In this document: positions 33,061 to 42,128 of the stretch, piece after piece
Layout of the letters: each line of letters starts with the position of its first letter
Position numbering within the stretch: the first letter of the stretch is position 1
NCBI GenBank assembly: GCA_023229175.1
Contig: JALNZV010000016.1
Span: forward strand, 1-43,805
Direction of reading: 5' to 3'
Length of the DNA stretch: 43,805 bases
Source of the DNA: Tissierellaceae bacterium
Lineage (GTDB): Bacteria; Bacillota; Clostridia; Tissierellales; Tissierellaceae
Notes under the pieces: model-generated
What the model was told of the DNA's origin: nothing
What the model saw: only the letters and a program-made list of their open reading frames with translations
Databases searched by the model: none
Position numbers and translations under genes: made by a program

Positions 33061-33791
33061 TAAGGTAAATTATATTCAAAATGTTGATAATCTTTTAATG
33101 TATTCCATTTTCCACCCCATGTCCAACCCCTACTTGTAAAAGCATCATAACAAAGGTCGCCTTCCACAATCATGCCAGTTCTAAAATTCTCTCTATCGAG
33201 ATATTCTTCTCCAATACTGGGCAATATTATATCTTTTTTTATATAAGGATTTTGTACGGGGTTAATATCTATTGCCAATCCATAGCTATGTTTTGACAGT
33301 TTTCCATTGCTTCCAGCCACTTCCCTATAGCAAAATGCAGAGGAATTGTTGTCCATCATGGATAAATTGTCATCGGCACCATATTCATCAATTAATTTCA
33401 TTTTTTCTATTGGATATTTTGCAGCAAATAATTCCCTAAAGATTTCTACAACTTCTTCTGCAACCTGAGCGTTTACTATGAGCTCCCCAATATGTACTTT
33501 TTCGTCAAATCCCCAATGGGAAATCTGAATATATGCTAAATCCTCTATGGTTATATGTTCATTTTCCACATATGAGACACCCATCATCCTTTCCACGATA
33601 TAGTCAGGTATAGGTCCATAAGCAAAAATCTCTTCTTCTACTTCGTCCTTAGTTGGCTCTACTTCCTCAAAAATAGAAATTATATTGTCGTCTAAGCCAT
33701 CATCCACTAGTACCCCCTCTGACCTGCAGGCACTAGTAAATGATAGTATGAAGATTAGTCCTATTATATAAAGAAAACTTCTTTTATTCAT
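33060..33791 (-). CDS. M15-family peptidase lipoprotein (cell-wall D,D/L,D-type peptidase)
   Basis: 243 residues. An N-terminal signal with lipobox-like TSAC (C22) predicts a membrane lipoprotein outside the cell. The zinc site of the M15 family is complete: H168 and D175 in KHSYGLAIDINP, H237 in DYQHFEY, with the usual RGWTWGGKW before it. M15 enzymes cut peptide bridges or stems of peptidoglycan (VanY, CwlK and phage endolysin types). It is the last gene on this strand of the cell-wall salvage cluster, 76 bp after the RpiR-type regulator with no clear terminator between, so co-transcription is likely. It could supply the peptides taken up by the ABC transporter. Confidence 0.85.
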   Translation of the reverse strand: MNKRSFLYIIGLIFILSFTSACRSEGVLVDDGLDDNIISIFEEVEPTKDEVEEEIFAYGPIPDYIVERMMGVSYVENEHITIEDLAYIQISHWGFDEKVHIGELIVNAQVAEEVVEIFRELFAAKYPIEKMKLIDEYGADDNLSMMDNNSSAFCYREVAGSNGKLSKHSYGLAIDINPVQNPYIKKDIILPSIGEEYLDRENFRTGMIVEGDLCYDAFTSRGWTWGGKWNTLKDYQHFEYNLP

Positions 33792-33867
33792 ATTTAAGCA
33801 TCCTTTACAAATCTTTTATATGCTCCAGATAATTATGCCTTCTCAATCTTTCGTTTCACTTTTCAGT

Positions 33868-34728
33868 CTATAATCTAAATTCATCTATGGCTTTTTTCGT
33901 CTTTTCCAGGTATTCAACTGTACTGTGGTACTGAACAGTTGCTAAATATGTGAACAATACATCTATGATAAAAAGTTGGGATAATCTAGATGAAGTAGCT
34001 GCACTCCTCAATGGAGATTCTATGTCCGCTGGTGTAAATAGAGAAAGTCCTACAATTTTACTTAAAGAATTTCTTCCATAATTGGTTATACCTATGGTTT
34101 CTATCCCTTTTTCATTTGCCTTTTCTATTAGCTTTATTACTTCCCGCGTCTCCCCTGATGCTGAAATCCCAATAACTAAATCTTTTTTATCTAAATTTGC
34201 AATAATGGTGGCATTTAAGTGCATGTCTTCCAATGCATAGCACGTTTTATTTATTCTGATAAATTTTTGCTGAGCATCTTTAGCCGCTATGAAAGAACCT
34301 CCTAGGCCTACCATTACAATTGTCTTTGCGTTGACTATTGTTTCCACGGATTTCTCCAAAATATCGTAATTAAAAAAGTCAAAAGTTTCTTCAAAGGACT
34401 TAATTGAATTGTTTTTAATAGTCTTAGCTACAGATTCTATTGTATCACCTTTTTTGATATCAATGTAGTCCTCATTTTCACTAGAATCGATATCCCTTAT
34501 TATTCGTATCTTTAACTCCTGATAGCTTTTAAATCCTAAAGATTTACATAATCTCATAACAGCAGAGCTGCTAGATTGAGATTTTGCAGCTAGTTCAGCA
34601 ACTGTCATATTTAGTATGCCTTGAGGTTTATCTAATACGTATTTTGCTACCTTTTTTTCCGAACCAGGTAAATCTTCATATATGTTTTTTATCATTGCTA
34701 ATCCACCTGATGTAGATTCAATTCTCAC
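33868..34728 (-). CDS. RpiR/MurR-type transcriptional regulator
   Basis: 286 residues from GTG at 34728, which has GAGGTG six bases upstream; a GTG three codons earlier is nearly on top of that site. N-terminal helix-turn-helix (about 1-80, with SEKKVAKYV and AAKSQSSSSAVMRLCKSLGFK) and a C-terminal SIS sugar-phosphate-binding domain (VGLGGSFIAAKDAQQ, then GISASGETREVI). It lies directly after murQ, so MurNAc-6-P or GlcNAc-6-P as effector is likely, as for E. coli MurR. It probably controls its own operon; I could not pick out an operator with confidence. Confidence 0.9.
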   Translation of the reverse strand: MRIESTSGGLAMIKNIYEDLPGSEKKVAKYVLDKPQGILNMTVAELAAKSQSSSSAVMRLCKSLGFKSYQELKIRIIRDIDSSENEDYIDIKKGDTIESVAKTIKNNSIKSFEETFDFFNYDILEKSVETIVNAKTIVMVGLGGSFIAAKDAQQKFIRINKTCYALEDMHLNATIIANLDKKDLVIGISASGETREVIKLIEKANEKGIETIGITNYGRNSLSKIVGLSLFTPADIESPLRSAATSSRLSQLFIIDVLFTYLATVQYHSTVEYLEKTKKAIDEFRL

Positions 34729-34747
34729 CCTTTTCACCTCTACTATA

Positions 34748-35647
34748 TTATTTGTCTTTAATAGTTAACAGAGCTTTCCTTAGATATCCTCCATTTTCCT
34801 CTAGTATTATTTTAGCTTCTTCCTTCCCTAAATTGGAAATAATCATAAATATGGAAAGTTTACAATCGTAATCTGTCTCCCTTAACACCTTGTCGGCTTC
34901 TTCTTGAGATGCTCCTGTAGCTTCCATGACAATAATTTCAGCCCTTTTTTCCAATTTATTGTTTGATGCCTTTACATCTACCATTAGATTGCCGTAGACT
35001 TTTCCCCATTTTATCATTGTTGCAGTTGATATCATATTTAAAACCATTTTTTGGGATGTCCCTGCCTTCATTCTAGTTGAGCCGGCAATTACCTCTGCTC
35101 CTACTACAGGTGTTATAGAAATATGACTTAGTTCTTCCAAAGGGGAGCCATAATTATTATTCAATCCTATGGTCAATGCTCCAATTTTTTTTGCATAGGC
35201 AATAGCCCCTAGGACATAGGGAGTATTTCCTCTAGCAGTTATCCCTACCACTGCATCCTTGGCTGTTAATCCAATTTCTTTTAAATCCCTTTCTCCACCG
35301 CCATAATCGTCTTCTGCCCCTTCAATTGCCACAGTAAATGCCTCTTTTCCTCCCGCTATAATGGCCTTCACCAGTTCCGGATCAGTGCCGAAGGTTGGCG
35401 GACATTCCGAGGCATCTAGTATACCTAATCGTCCACTGGTTCCTGCTCCTATGTAGACCAATCGTCCACCATATTTAATTCTATCAAAAATTCCATCTAC
35501 TGCCTTTGATATATTTTCTAACTGTTTCTCTACAGCAAAAGCTATTTTCTTATCTTCATCATTTATTATTTTAAGTATATCAATAGTTGATAAACAGTCA
35601 ATATCTTTAGATAATTCATTTCTACTTTCTGTTATAATTTCATTCAA
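34748..35647 (-). CDS. murQ: N-acetylmuramic acid 6-phosphate etherase
   Basis: 299 residues, standard. It splits the lactyl ether of MurNAc-6-P to give GlcNAc-6-P and D-lactate. The SIS domain is plain: GAGTSGRLGILDASECPPTFG with the catalytic Glu in ASECPP, GITARGNTPYVLGA, and the C-terminal ISTATMIKWGKVYGNLMVDV and GASQEEA helices. The start is TTG at 35647 with AAGGGGGAT upstream. It sits between the ABC transporter genes and the regulator, and together with anmK at the head of the operon and nagA elsewhere in the window completes the route from anhydro-MurNAc to glucosamine-6-P. Confidence 0.97.
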   Translation of the reverse strand: MNEIITESRNELSKDIDCLSTIDILKIINDEDKKIAFAVEKQLENISKAVDGIFDRIKYGGRLVYIGAGTSGRLGILDASECPPTFGTDPELVKAIIAGGKEAFTVAIEGAEDDYGGGERDLKEIGLTAKDAVVGITARGNTPYVLGAIAYAKKIGALTIGLNNNYGSPLEELSHISITPVVGAEVIAGSTRMKAGTSQKMVLNMISTATMIKWGKVYGNLMVDVKASNNKLEKRAEIIVMEATGASQEEADKVLRETDYDCKLSIFMIISNLGKEEAKIILEENGGYLRKALLTIKDK

Positions 35648-35659
35648 TCTAAATCCCCC

Positions 35660-36625
35660 TTAATAAAGATGGCAGGCTACTTTATGGTTTTTATCTATTT
35701 CAATTAATTCAGGTCTTTTTTTCTTGCAGATATCCATGACCTTGCTACATCTTGTCTGAAAAACACATCCAATTGGCGGATTTATTGGAGAGGGTATTTC
35801 CCCCTTTAGTATATTTCTCTTTTTCTTCACCATGGGGTCCAATGAAGGAACTGCTGACAACAAGGCCTCTGTATATGGATGAAATGGAGTATTGAATATA
35901 TCCTCTGTCTCTCCTATTTCTGCAATGGATCCTAAATACATAACTGCTACCCTATTGCTTATTCTCCTGACTACATTTAGATCATGGGATATAAAGATCA
36001 TGGTGAGCCCAAGTTCTTTTTGCAATTCCATCAAAAGATTTAATATCTGCGATTGTATTGATACATCCAATGCTGACACCGGTTCATCTGCTATAACTAG
36101 TTTAGGATTGGTGATTATTGACCTTGCAATACTTATTCTCTGCCTTTGGCCTCCACTAAACTGATGGGGATACCTGTCCAGATGTTTTCTGGAAAGTCCC
36201 ACTTTGTCAATCATCGACTCTACTTTTTCTTGTATCTCTTTTTGACCTAATTTATAATTATTTTCCAAGGGTTCTGACAGCAACTTCTTTACTGTCATCC
36301 TTGGGTTTAAGGAGCTATAAGGATTTTGAAATATGATTTGAATCTCCTTTCTCAGCCCCCTTAACTCCTTATTCGACAAAGCCAATACATCGATGCCATT
36401 ATATACAACATTGCCACTAGTCGGCTCTATTAACCTTAGTATGCTGCGACCTGTAGTCGATTTCCCACAGCCCGATTCACCTACAATGGCAAATGTTTCC
36501 CTTTCATTCACACTAAAGCTGACATTTTCCACCGCTCGGACATAGTTTTTAGTCCTATTAAAAATGCCTTCTTTTATGGGGAAATATTTCCTCAAATTTT
36601 CTACTACTAATATTGGGTTAGACAT
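35660..36625 (-). CDS. Peptide ABC transporter ATP-binding protein (OppF/DppF-like)
   Basis: 321 residues from the ATG at 36625, with GGAGGGG six bases upstream; a frame from 36640 would engulf that site. Walker A GESGCGKSTTGRS, ABC signature FSGGQRQRISIARS, Walker B LVIADEPVSALD, and the C-terminal oligopeptide-transporter extension with a cysteine cluster (GCVFQTRCS, DICKKKRPE, VACHLY), which in this subfamily binds an iron-sulfur cluster or zinc. Overlaps the OppD-like gene by 8 bp. Pairs with it as the second motor subunit. Confidence 0.94.
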   Translation of the reverse strand: MSNPILVVENLRKYFPIKEGIFNRTKNYVRAVENVSFSVNERETFAIVGESGCGKSTTGRSILRLIEPTSGNVVYNGIDVLALSNKELRGLRKEIQIIFQNPYSSLNPRMTVKKLLSEPLENNYKLGQKEIQEKVESMIDKVGLSRKHLDRYPHQFSGGQRQRISIARSIITNPKLVIADEPVSALDVSIQSQILNLLMELQKELGLTMIFISHDLNVVRRISNRVAVMYLGSIAEIGETEDIFNTPFHPYTEALLSAVPSLDPMVKKKRNILKGEIPSPINPPIGCVFQTRCSKVMDICKKKRPELIEIDKNHKVACHLY

Positions 36626-37610
36626 TTGTATCCCCTCCATTATATAACCAGCATCTTGTATTGTGTCCCGGTGAAATTTCCATCAATTCTGGTTCCTTTT
36701 CCCTGCATATTGCCATGGCTTCCCCGCACCTCTCTGCAAATCTGCAGCCTTTTGAAAATTCTCCTGCTACTGGTACAGTACCTGGAATTGTAAATAGCTC
36801 TGTTTCCTTATCGCCTAAGGACCTTACGGCATTTATGAGCCCCTTTGTATATGGATGGGATGTATTATGAAATATGTCCATTATATTTCCTTCTTCTACG
36901 ATTTGCCCTGCATAAAATACTATTACATCTTCACAAGTCTCTGCAATGACCCCTAAGTCGTGAGTTATCATAATAATCGATGTATCATAAGAAGAACGCA
37001 AGTCGTTTATAAGCTCCAGTATTTGAGCCTGTATTGTAACGTCTAGAGCAGTAGTTGGTTCATCGGCAATGATTAGTTTAGGGTTCAAAATCAACGCCAT
37101 GGAGATAACAACTCTTTGCAACATACCACCTGACAATTGATGTGGATAGTTCTTCATTATTCGTTGAGGTTGGGGTATGCCAACTTTTGTGAGCATTTCT
37201 AATACGAGTTTCTTCATTTCAACTTTTTTTAAATCTGTGTGAAATTTTAGCACCTCTGCTATTTGCTCTTCTATGGTAAATAGTGGATCTAAGGCTGTCA
37301 TAGGCTCTTGAAATATCATGGATATCTCTTTTCCCCTAATTTTTCTCATAATATTGCTATTTGCCTCTCTCATGTCTATGGATTTACTTCCATCATTAAA
37401 TATAATTTTCCCTTTTGTTGCTTTTAAAGGATGAGACAACAATTGCATTATGGACATAGCAGTGATGCTTTTTCCACAGCCTGATTCACCTACTATACCC
37501 AAGGAGCCTTTTCTCTTTACGTTAAAACTTACATTTTCCACTAAAGACTTTGTGGATTTATTTTCTACTATATCTATATTTAAGTTTTTAACTTCTAATA
37601 TATTGTCCAT
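36618..37610 (-). CDS. Peptide ABC transporter ATP-binding protein (OppD/DppD-like)
   Basis: 330 residues. Walker A GESGCGKSITAMS (about 40-52), signature LSGGMLQRVVISMAL, Walker B LIIADEPTTALD, and a C-terminal Cys-containing extension (GCRFAERCGEAMAIC, RCWLY) as in its OppF-like partner. Start ATG at 37610. It is 11 bp after the OppC-like gene. Confidence 0.94.
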   Translation of the reverse strand: MDNILEVKNLNIDIVENKSTKSLVENVSFNVKRKGSLGIVGESGCGKSITAMSIMQLLSHPLKATKGKIIFNDGSKSIDMREANSNIMRKIRGKEISMIFQEPMTALDPLFTIEEQIAEVLKFHTDLKKVEMKKLVLEMLTKVGIPQPQRIMKNYPHQLSGGMLQRVVISMALILNPKLIIADEPTTALDVTIQAQILELINDLRSSYDTSIIMITHDLGVIAETCEDVIVFYAGQIVEEGNIMDIFHNTSHPYTKGLINAVRSLGDKETELFTIPGTVPVAGEFSKGCRFAERCGEAMAICREKEPELMEISPGHNTRCWLYNGGDTNV

Positions 37611-37621
37611 AGTTATACCCC

Positions 37622-38482
37622 TTATAGTTTGAATTTAGGATCCAGTACATCCCTTAGACTATCTCCTAGCAAATTAAATGAAAGTATGGTACCAATAATA
37701 AATGCCGATGGAGCAATGGCCAACCAAGGTGCCAATTCCATATACTTTCTACTGTCACTTAACATGGAACCCCAGGAAGGATTTGGAGGTTGAATTCCTA
37801 GTCCTAAAAACGAAAGAGATGCCTCGGTCAATATGGCAGAGGACAGCGCCAAAGTAGCTTGTACTGTAAAAGGTGCTAAAATATTTGGGGCTACGTGTTT
37901 TAGTATAATGCGTATTGAACTAAGGCCTATACTTTTGGCACTTGTTATGTACTCCATGGATTTTACAGATATGACTGATGCTCTGACAGTCCTCGTAAAT
38001 ACTGGCGTGCTTACTATACCAATGGCTATCATGGTATTTGTAAGATTTGGACCTAATACAGACACTATAAACAATGCCAGTAGTATAGAAGGAAACGCAA
38101 ACAATACATCCATTATCCCCATAATAATGCCATCTGTTTTCCCTTCATAGTACCCTGCCAATATGCCTAAAATAAATCCCGAGGTGGCTGATATGCCAAC
38201 GGAGATGATGCCTACCTTAAGAGAAACCCTTGCTCCAAAGATAATCCTACTAAATACATCTCTGCCAAAATCATCTGTCCCAAATAGAAAATCACCACTA
38301 GGCGGCTTTAACTTGCTCTTGGCAAACATCTCAGTCACATCGTGGGTAGCTATCATAGGTGCACCTAAGGCCAATACGATTACTATTAATACGCCTATTA
38401 GTCCAATTCTTCCTACTTTATCTTTTAAAAGGCCCTTAATTACCTTGGCTATTTCTTTAATTAGTGTTTTAAACCAGTCCAT
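37622..38482 (-). CDS. Peptide ABC transporter permease (OppC/DppC-like)
   Basis: 286 residues. Six membrane helices; N-terminal OppC domain, FGTDDFGRDVFSRIIFGAR typical of DppC, and the cytoplasmic EAA loop near ITSAKSIGLSSIRIILKHVAPN that contacts the ATPases. The C-terminal GDSLRDVLDPKFKL ending is a family hallmark. 4 bp after the OppB-like gene. Confidence 0.94.
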   Translation of the reverse strand: MDWFKTLIKEIAKVIKGLLKDKVGRIGLIGVLIVIVLALGAPMIATHDVTEMFAKSKLKPPSGDFLFGTDDFGRDVFSRIIFGARVSLKVGIISVGISATSGFILGILAGYYEGKTDGIIMGIMDVLFAFPSILLALFIVSVLGPNLTNTMIAIGIVSTPVFTRTVRASVISVKSMEYITSAKSIGLSSIRIILKHVAPNILAPFTVQATLALSSAILTEASLSFLGLGIQPPNPSWGSMLSDSRKYMELAPWLAIAPSAFIIGTILSFNLLGDSLRDVLDPKFKL

Positions 38483-38486
38483 AAAG

Positions 38487-39440
38487 TCACCTTCCTACTT
38501 TGAAAGTTATACGAGGATCAATATATGTATATAAAATATCTACAATAATATTTATTACTACATAGACAAAGGCAATGAACAAAATACTCCCTTGTACTAC
38601 TGGAAAGTCCCTTTGATTAATTCCCGTGAGGACCATTTGCCCTAAACCTGGTATGGAAAATATTTGTTCCGTCACTACAGTGCCTCCTAATAAACTGCCT
38701 ATTTGCATCCCTATTAATGTAATAATTGGAATTAATGCGTTTTTTAGAGCATGTACAAATAATACTACTTTTTCGGATGCTCCTTTTGCCCTAATTGTCT
38801 TTATGAAATCTTGTCTCATTACTTCTAACAAAGATGACCTAGTCATTCTCATTATGGAACCAGACATTATGGCCCCTAGTATAATTGCAGGTAGTATCAT
38901 AATCTTTAGGTTCTTGGCTGGATCTGCAAACAAACCTGCATATCCTACAGGAGGATAGTATTTAAATACTTTTGACAAAAATAAAATCGATAAAGTGGCA
39001 AATGCAAAATTTGGCACAGATACACCTAGAAGTGCAATAAACCTAACTATACCGTCTATAATTGTATTCCTCTTTAATGCAGAAATAATTCCTAGGGGTA
39101 TGGCTATTATCCAAGAAATAACAGCTGCCATTACGGTAAGCTGAAATGTTATCTTAAATCTGCTTAAAATCTCAGGGAATATTTCTTTATCTGTCCTAAA
39201 GGATTTGCCAAAATCTCCTTTTACGGCATTTCCTATCCAACTTAAATACTGTTCATGAAGAGGTCTATCGAGGCCAAGTTTTTTCTCTAAATTAGCCCTA
39301 AGTTCCGGATTCGCTTCAATTCCAAGCATTCCCGATACCACATCTCCAGGAATTAACTGCATTATTAAAAATATGCTAAGGCTTATTCCTATTAAAATAG
39401 GTATTAATGTTAAAAATCTTCTAATAATATATGCCCTCAT
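38487..39440 (-). CDS. Peptide ABC transporter permease (OppB/DppB-like)
   Basis: 317 residues. Begins with the DppB-type helix MRAYIIRRFLTLIPILIGIS; GDFGKSFRTD and RALGLDRPL-like (KKLGLDRPLHEQYL) stretches follow; EAA loop in FIKTIRAKGASEKVVLFVHALKN; and the C-terminal DILYTYIDPRITF ending of the family. Follows the binding-protein gene after an 80-bp gap that holds a GC-rich hairpin. Confidence 0.94.
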   Translation of the reverse strand: MRAYIIRRFLTLIPILIGISLSIFLIMQLIPGDVVSGMLGIEANPELRANLEKKLGLDRPLHEQYLSWIGNAVKGDFGKSFRTDKEIFPEILSRFKITFQLTVMAAVISWIIAIPLGIISALKRNTIIDGIVRFIALLGVSVPNFAFATLSILFLSKVFKYYPPVGYAGLFADPAKNLKIMILPAIILGAIMSGSIMRMTRSSLLEVMRQDFIKTIRAKGASEKVVLFVHALKNALIPIITLIGMQIGSLLGGTVVTEQIFSIPGLGQMVLTGINQRDFPVVQGSILFIAFVYVVINIIVDILYTYIDPRITFKVGR

Positions 39441-39469
39441 AGTTACACTCCTAACAAAGCTTAATTACC

Positions 39470-39513
39470 CTGCTCAAAAATAAAAGGGGGAGGAGGGCGT
39501 ATTAGTGCCCTCC
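39470..39513 (-). terminator. Hairpin between the binding-protein gene and the permease genes
   Basis: Minus strand: GGAGGGC (39513-39507), 8-base loop, GCCCTCC (39498-39492), then TCCCCCTTTTATTTTT. It looks like a leaky terminator or an mRNA end-protecting hairpin that would keep the binding protein in excess over the membrane parts. Confidence 0.55.
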
Positions 39514-39520
39514 ATAATTA

Positions 39521-41101
39521 TTACTCAATTACTACTTTTGAAAAATCTTCGCTATTAAATGTAGATGGTGTAAAGTTCTTCATTTCTTTTCTTGAAAAGA
39601 AGTAATCCATATGGGAAGACATAAATAGATTTGGACTATCTTCTAATACTAGTTCTTGTGCTTCATTATAAACGGCTTCCCTTTCTTTTTCATCTATTGT
39701 TACCATTCCCATTTCACAAAGTTCATCTACCCTAGGATTTGAATATCCCCATACATTAGCTGAACCAGTCGTTGAGAAGAAAAATGCTACTGACCTATTT
39801 GGATCAGTTCCAGCACCATTTCTACCTACCATCATTTCATGACCCTTGTTGCTCCAAGCATCTATATACTGTCCTGTTTCTAGATTTTGTATTTCTGCCT
39901 TTATTCCAATTGCCTCTAATTGCTTTTGAATTACTTCCCCAATATTTCTAATATCGTCAAATAGTCCAACTGCTATAGTAGTTTCAAATCCATTTGGATA
40001 TCCTGCATCTGCTAATAGCTGTTTTGCTTTTTCTATATTTTGCTTATATAAGTCTTTACTTGCATAGTCAATTGCCCATCTACCCATGGCAGGAGTTACA
40101 AATCCTGATATGGTAGCTTCACCATCGTATACTGTGTCGATTATCTCTTGCCTGTCTAGGGCATAGCTTATAGCCTGTCTTACTTTTACATCTTTAAATT
40201 TATCTAAGGTTAAGTTAAATCCCAAGTAGCTGTAATCGTTTGTTTGGAATGGGAGTACATTTATATCTGGATTCCCCTCCACTAAAGGCAGACTAGCTGC
40301 AGGTAGCTTGATTAGATGTACATTACCTGTCCTAAGGGCAGCAAGCCTAGCGGATTCGTCTGTCATTACATAATACTCTATGGCATCGAGCTTTGGTTGT
40401 CCTTCTTCAAAATAGTCTTCATTTTTAACCAATACTACCCTATTGTCTGGTACCCATTCTTGTAGTTTGAATGGACCTGTCCCACATGCTTCTACCATTA
40501 AATTTTCATGTTCCTCTACAAATTCCTTTGGCACTATTGCCCCATATAGAGAAGTTAAATTACCCATAAATGGTGCAAATGGCTCTTTTAAAGTAAATTT
40601 AATTGTATAGTCATCTAAAATTTCCATTGTATCTATCTTGTCATAATAGGAAACACCTATAGCTGCTGTATCTGGATCCAATACCCTTTCAAAGCTGTAC
40701 TTCACGTCATCTGCTGTCATTTCTCTGCCATTATGGAATTTTACTCCTTCCCTAAGGTAGAAAATATAAGTAATGTCATCAGGTTGTTCCCATGACTTTG
40801 CCAGTTCAGGAATATAATTCATGTCGTCATCTACATCGATTAAAGTGTTGTAAATTTGTTTGAATATCCTAATTGACGATGCTGCAGATATGGTATGGGG
40901 GTCAAGTCCACCCGGTTCTGCATCTGTACCGTATTTTAATACCTGTGGTACCTGTGGTTTATCAGTTTCTTGGGAAACTTCTTGTTCGGAATCTACTGGC
41001 TGATTTACTTCCTCCTGTGGCTGTTTGCTGTCACCACAAGCAGATAAGAACAGACTTAAAGCTAAAACTACGCTTAATACTAAAATCAATCTTCTTTTCA
41101 T
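39521..41101 (-). CDS. Peptide-binding lipoprotein (SBP family 5, OppA/DppA-like)
   Basis: 526 residues from the ATG at 41101, seven bases after AGGAGG; an ATG two codons earlier is adjacent to that site. Signal peptide with lipobox LSAC, then an acidic low-complexity linker (QEEVNQPVDSEQEVSQE), then the type 5 fold (EPGGLDPHTISA, WVPDNRVVLVKNEDYFEE near the middle, and VRQAISYALDRQEIID). It captures the ligand outside and delivers it to the permease. Gene order with anmK and murQ suggests cell-wall peptides or muropeptides as ligand; a general dipeptide role is also possible. Confidence 0.93.
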   Translation of the reverse strand: MKRRLILVLSVVLALSLFLSACGDSKQPQEEVNQPVDSEQEVSQETDKPQVPQVLKYGTDAEPGGLDPHTISAASSIRIFKQIYNTLIDVDDDMNYIPELAKSWEQPDDITYIFYLREGVKFHNGREMTADDVKYSFERVLDPDTAAIGVSYYDKIDTMEILDDYTIKFTLKEPFAPFMGNLTSLYGAIVPKEFVEEHENLMVEACGTGPFKLQEWVPDNRVVLVKNEDYFEEGQPKLDAIEYYVMTDESARLAALRTGNVHLIKLPAASLPLVEGNPDINVLPFQTNDYSYLGFNLTLDKFKDVKVRQAISYALDRQEIIDTVYDGEATISGFVTPAMGRWAIDYASKDLYKQNIEKAKQLLADAGYPNGFETTIAVGLFDDIRNIGEVIQKQLEAIGIKAEIQNLETGQYIDAWSNKGHEMMVGRNGAGTDPNRSVAFFFSTTGSANVWGYSNPRVDELCEMGMVTIDEKEREAVYNEAQELVLEDSPNLFMSSHMDYFFSRKEMKNFTPSTFNSEDFSKVVIE

Positions 41102-41112
41102 CTTCATACCTC

Positions 41113-42126
41113 CTAAAAGTTTTTGATTACATATTCATGGACTTCTTTCCTAAATAAGCTCAAATTGCTATCTTTCCAGTTGCCCATTAACCTGTTACTA
41201 AAAATGACGGTTCCTACCTTCCTTTCCCTGCTTATCCATATAGATGTACCTGTAAAACCAGTATGACCACATCCATATGGATATAAGTCCCCAAGCTGCC
41301 AGCCTAGGCCTCTATTCCCTCCATGGTTTTCCATTGAATTTAATATTAGAGGGTTCTTTGACTTTAAATACATTCTGCCCAGTTCCAAATATGCGTCTAC
41401 ATTGGCGAATATGCCGGCATGTCCTGCAACCCCATTAAAAAAATAAAAACTATTTCCGTCGTTTACTTCTCCTATCAACTCCTTTTCATTACTCCTCCAT
41501 TTTTCAAACGACAAGTTTCTTTCCTTACACATTTCCTCTTCTATAATGTTGCCCTTTGACGATGGTGCAATATTCTTTTTGTCCATGGGATTATAAAAAA
41601 TACCGCTTATACCTAAGGGCTTCTTTATGTAGTAATCCAAACATTCCTCTAGACTTTTATTAGTTGAAGATTTAATTACTTCACCTAATATCATAAAATT
41701 TAAATCGCTATATATAGTCCCTTCCAATCTTTCGCGTTCTTTAACTACTTTTTCTAGTATTTGTAGAAATGTACCCTTTTGGGTGTAAAAAGGATACCAA
41801 TCAATTAATCCCGAGCTGTGGATCAACAGTTCCTTTATCGCTGTATTTCCAAATTTATTTTTTATATTTTTATATTGCCCTATGGGAGGCAAAACCTCTT
41901 TCAATGTGCTTTGCAAAGATACTCTACCTTCGATTATTAGTTTTAAGATGATGGTAGATGTGACAATCTTAGTCAATGAGGCTACATCGTAAAATGTATC
42001 CATGTTGACATTTCCAAATGCCTTTTCATAATAAACGTCTTTTTCTCCAAAGACCTTAACTACAGCAGAGGGAAAATAATCCAAATCCATATATCTATTT
42101 ATTATCCAATTCAAGTCTTTACCCAT
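41113..42126 (-). CDS. Serine hydrolase of the beta-lactamase/PBP4-like family
   Basis: About 337 residues from the ATG at 42126, which is eight bases after AAGGAG; an ATG at 42132, overlapping the anmK stop, is the alternative and would fit start-stop coupling. Active-site motifs: SxxK in DVASLTKIV, a Tyr motif in TIYSDLNFM (usually YSN), and HTG in YGCGHTGFTGTS. No signal peptide, so it appears cytoplasmic. Such enzymes act on D-amino-acid peptides, esters or beta-lactams. Its place right after anmK in a cell-wall salvage operon suggests trimming of imported peptide stems, but this is inference. Confidence 0.85.
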   Translation of the reverse strand: MGKDLNWIINRYMDLDYFPSAVVKVFGEKDVYYEKAFGNVNMDTFYDVASLTKIVTSTIILKLIIEGRVSLQSTLKEVLPPIGQYKNIKNKFGNTAIKELLIHSSGLIDWYPFYTQKGTFLQILEKVVKERERLEGTIYSDLNFMILGEVIKSSTNKSLEECLDYYIKKPLGISGIFYNPMDKKNIAPSSKGNIIEEEMCKERNLSFEKWRSNEKELIGEVNDGNSFYFFNGVAGHAGIFANVDAYLELGRMYLKSKNPLILNSMENHGGNRGLGWQLGDLYPYGCGHTGFTGTSIWISRERKVGTVIFSNRLMGNWKDSNLSLFRKEVHEYVIKNF

Positions 42127-42128
42127 CT

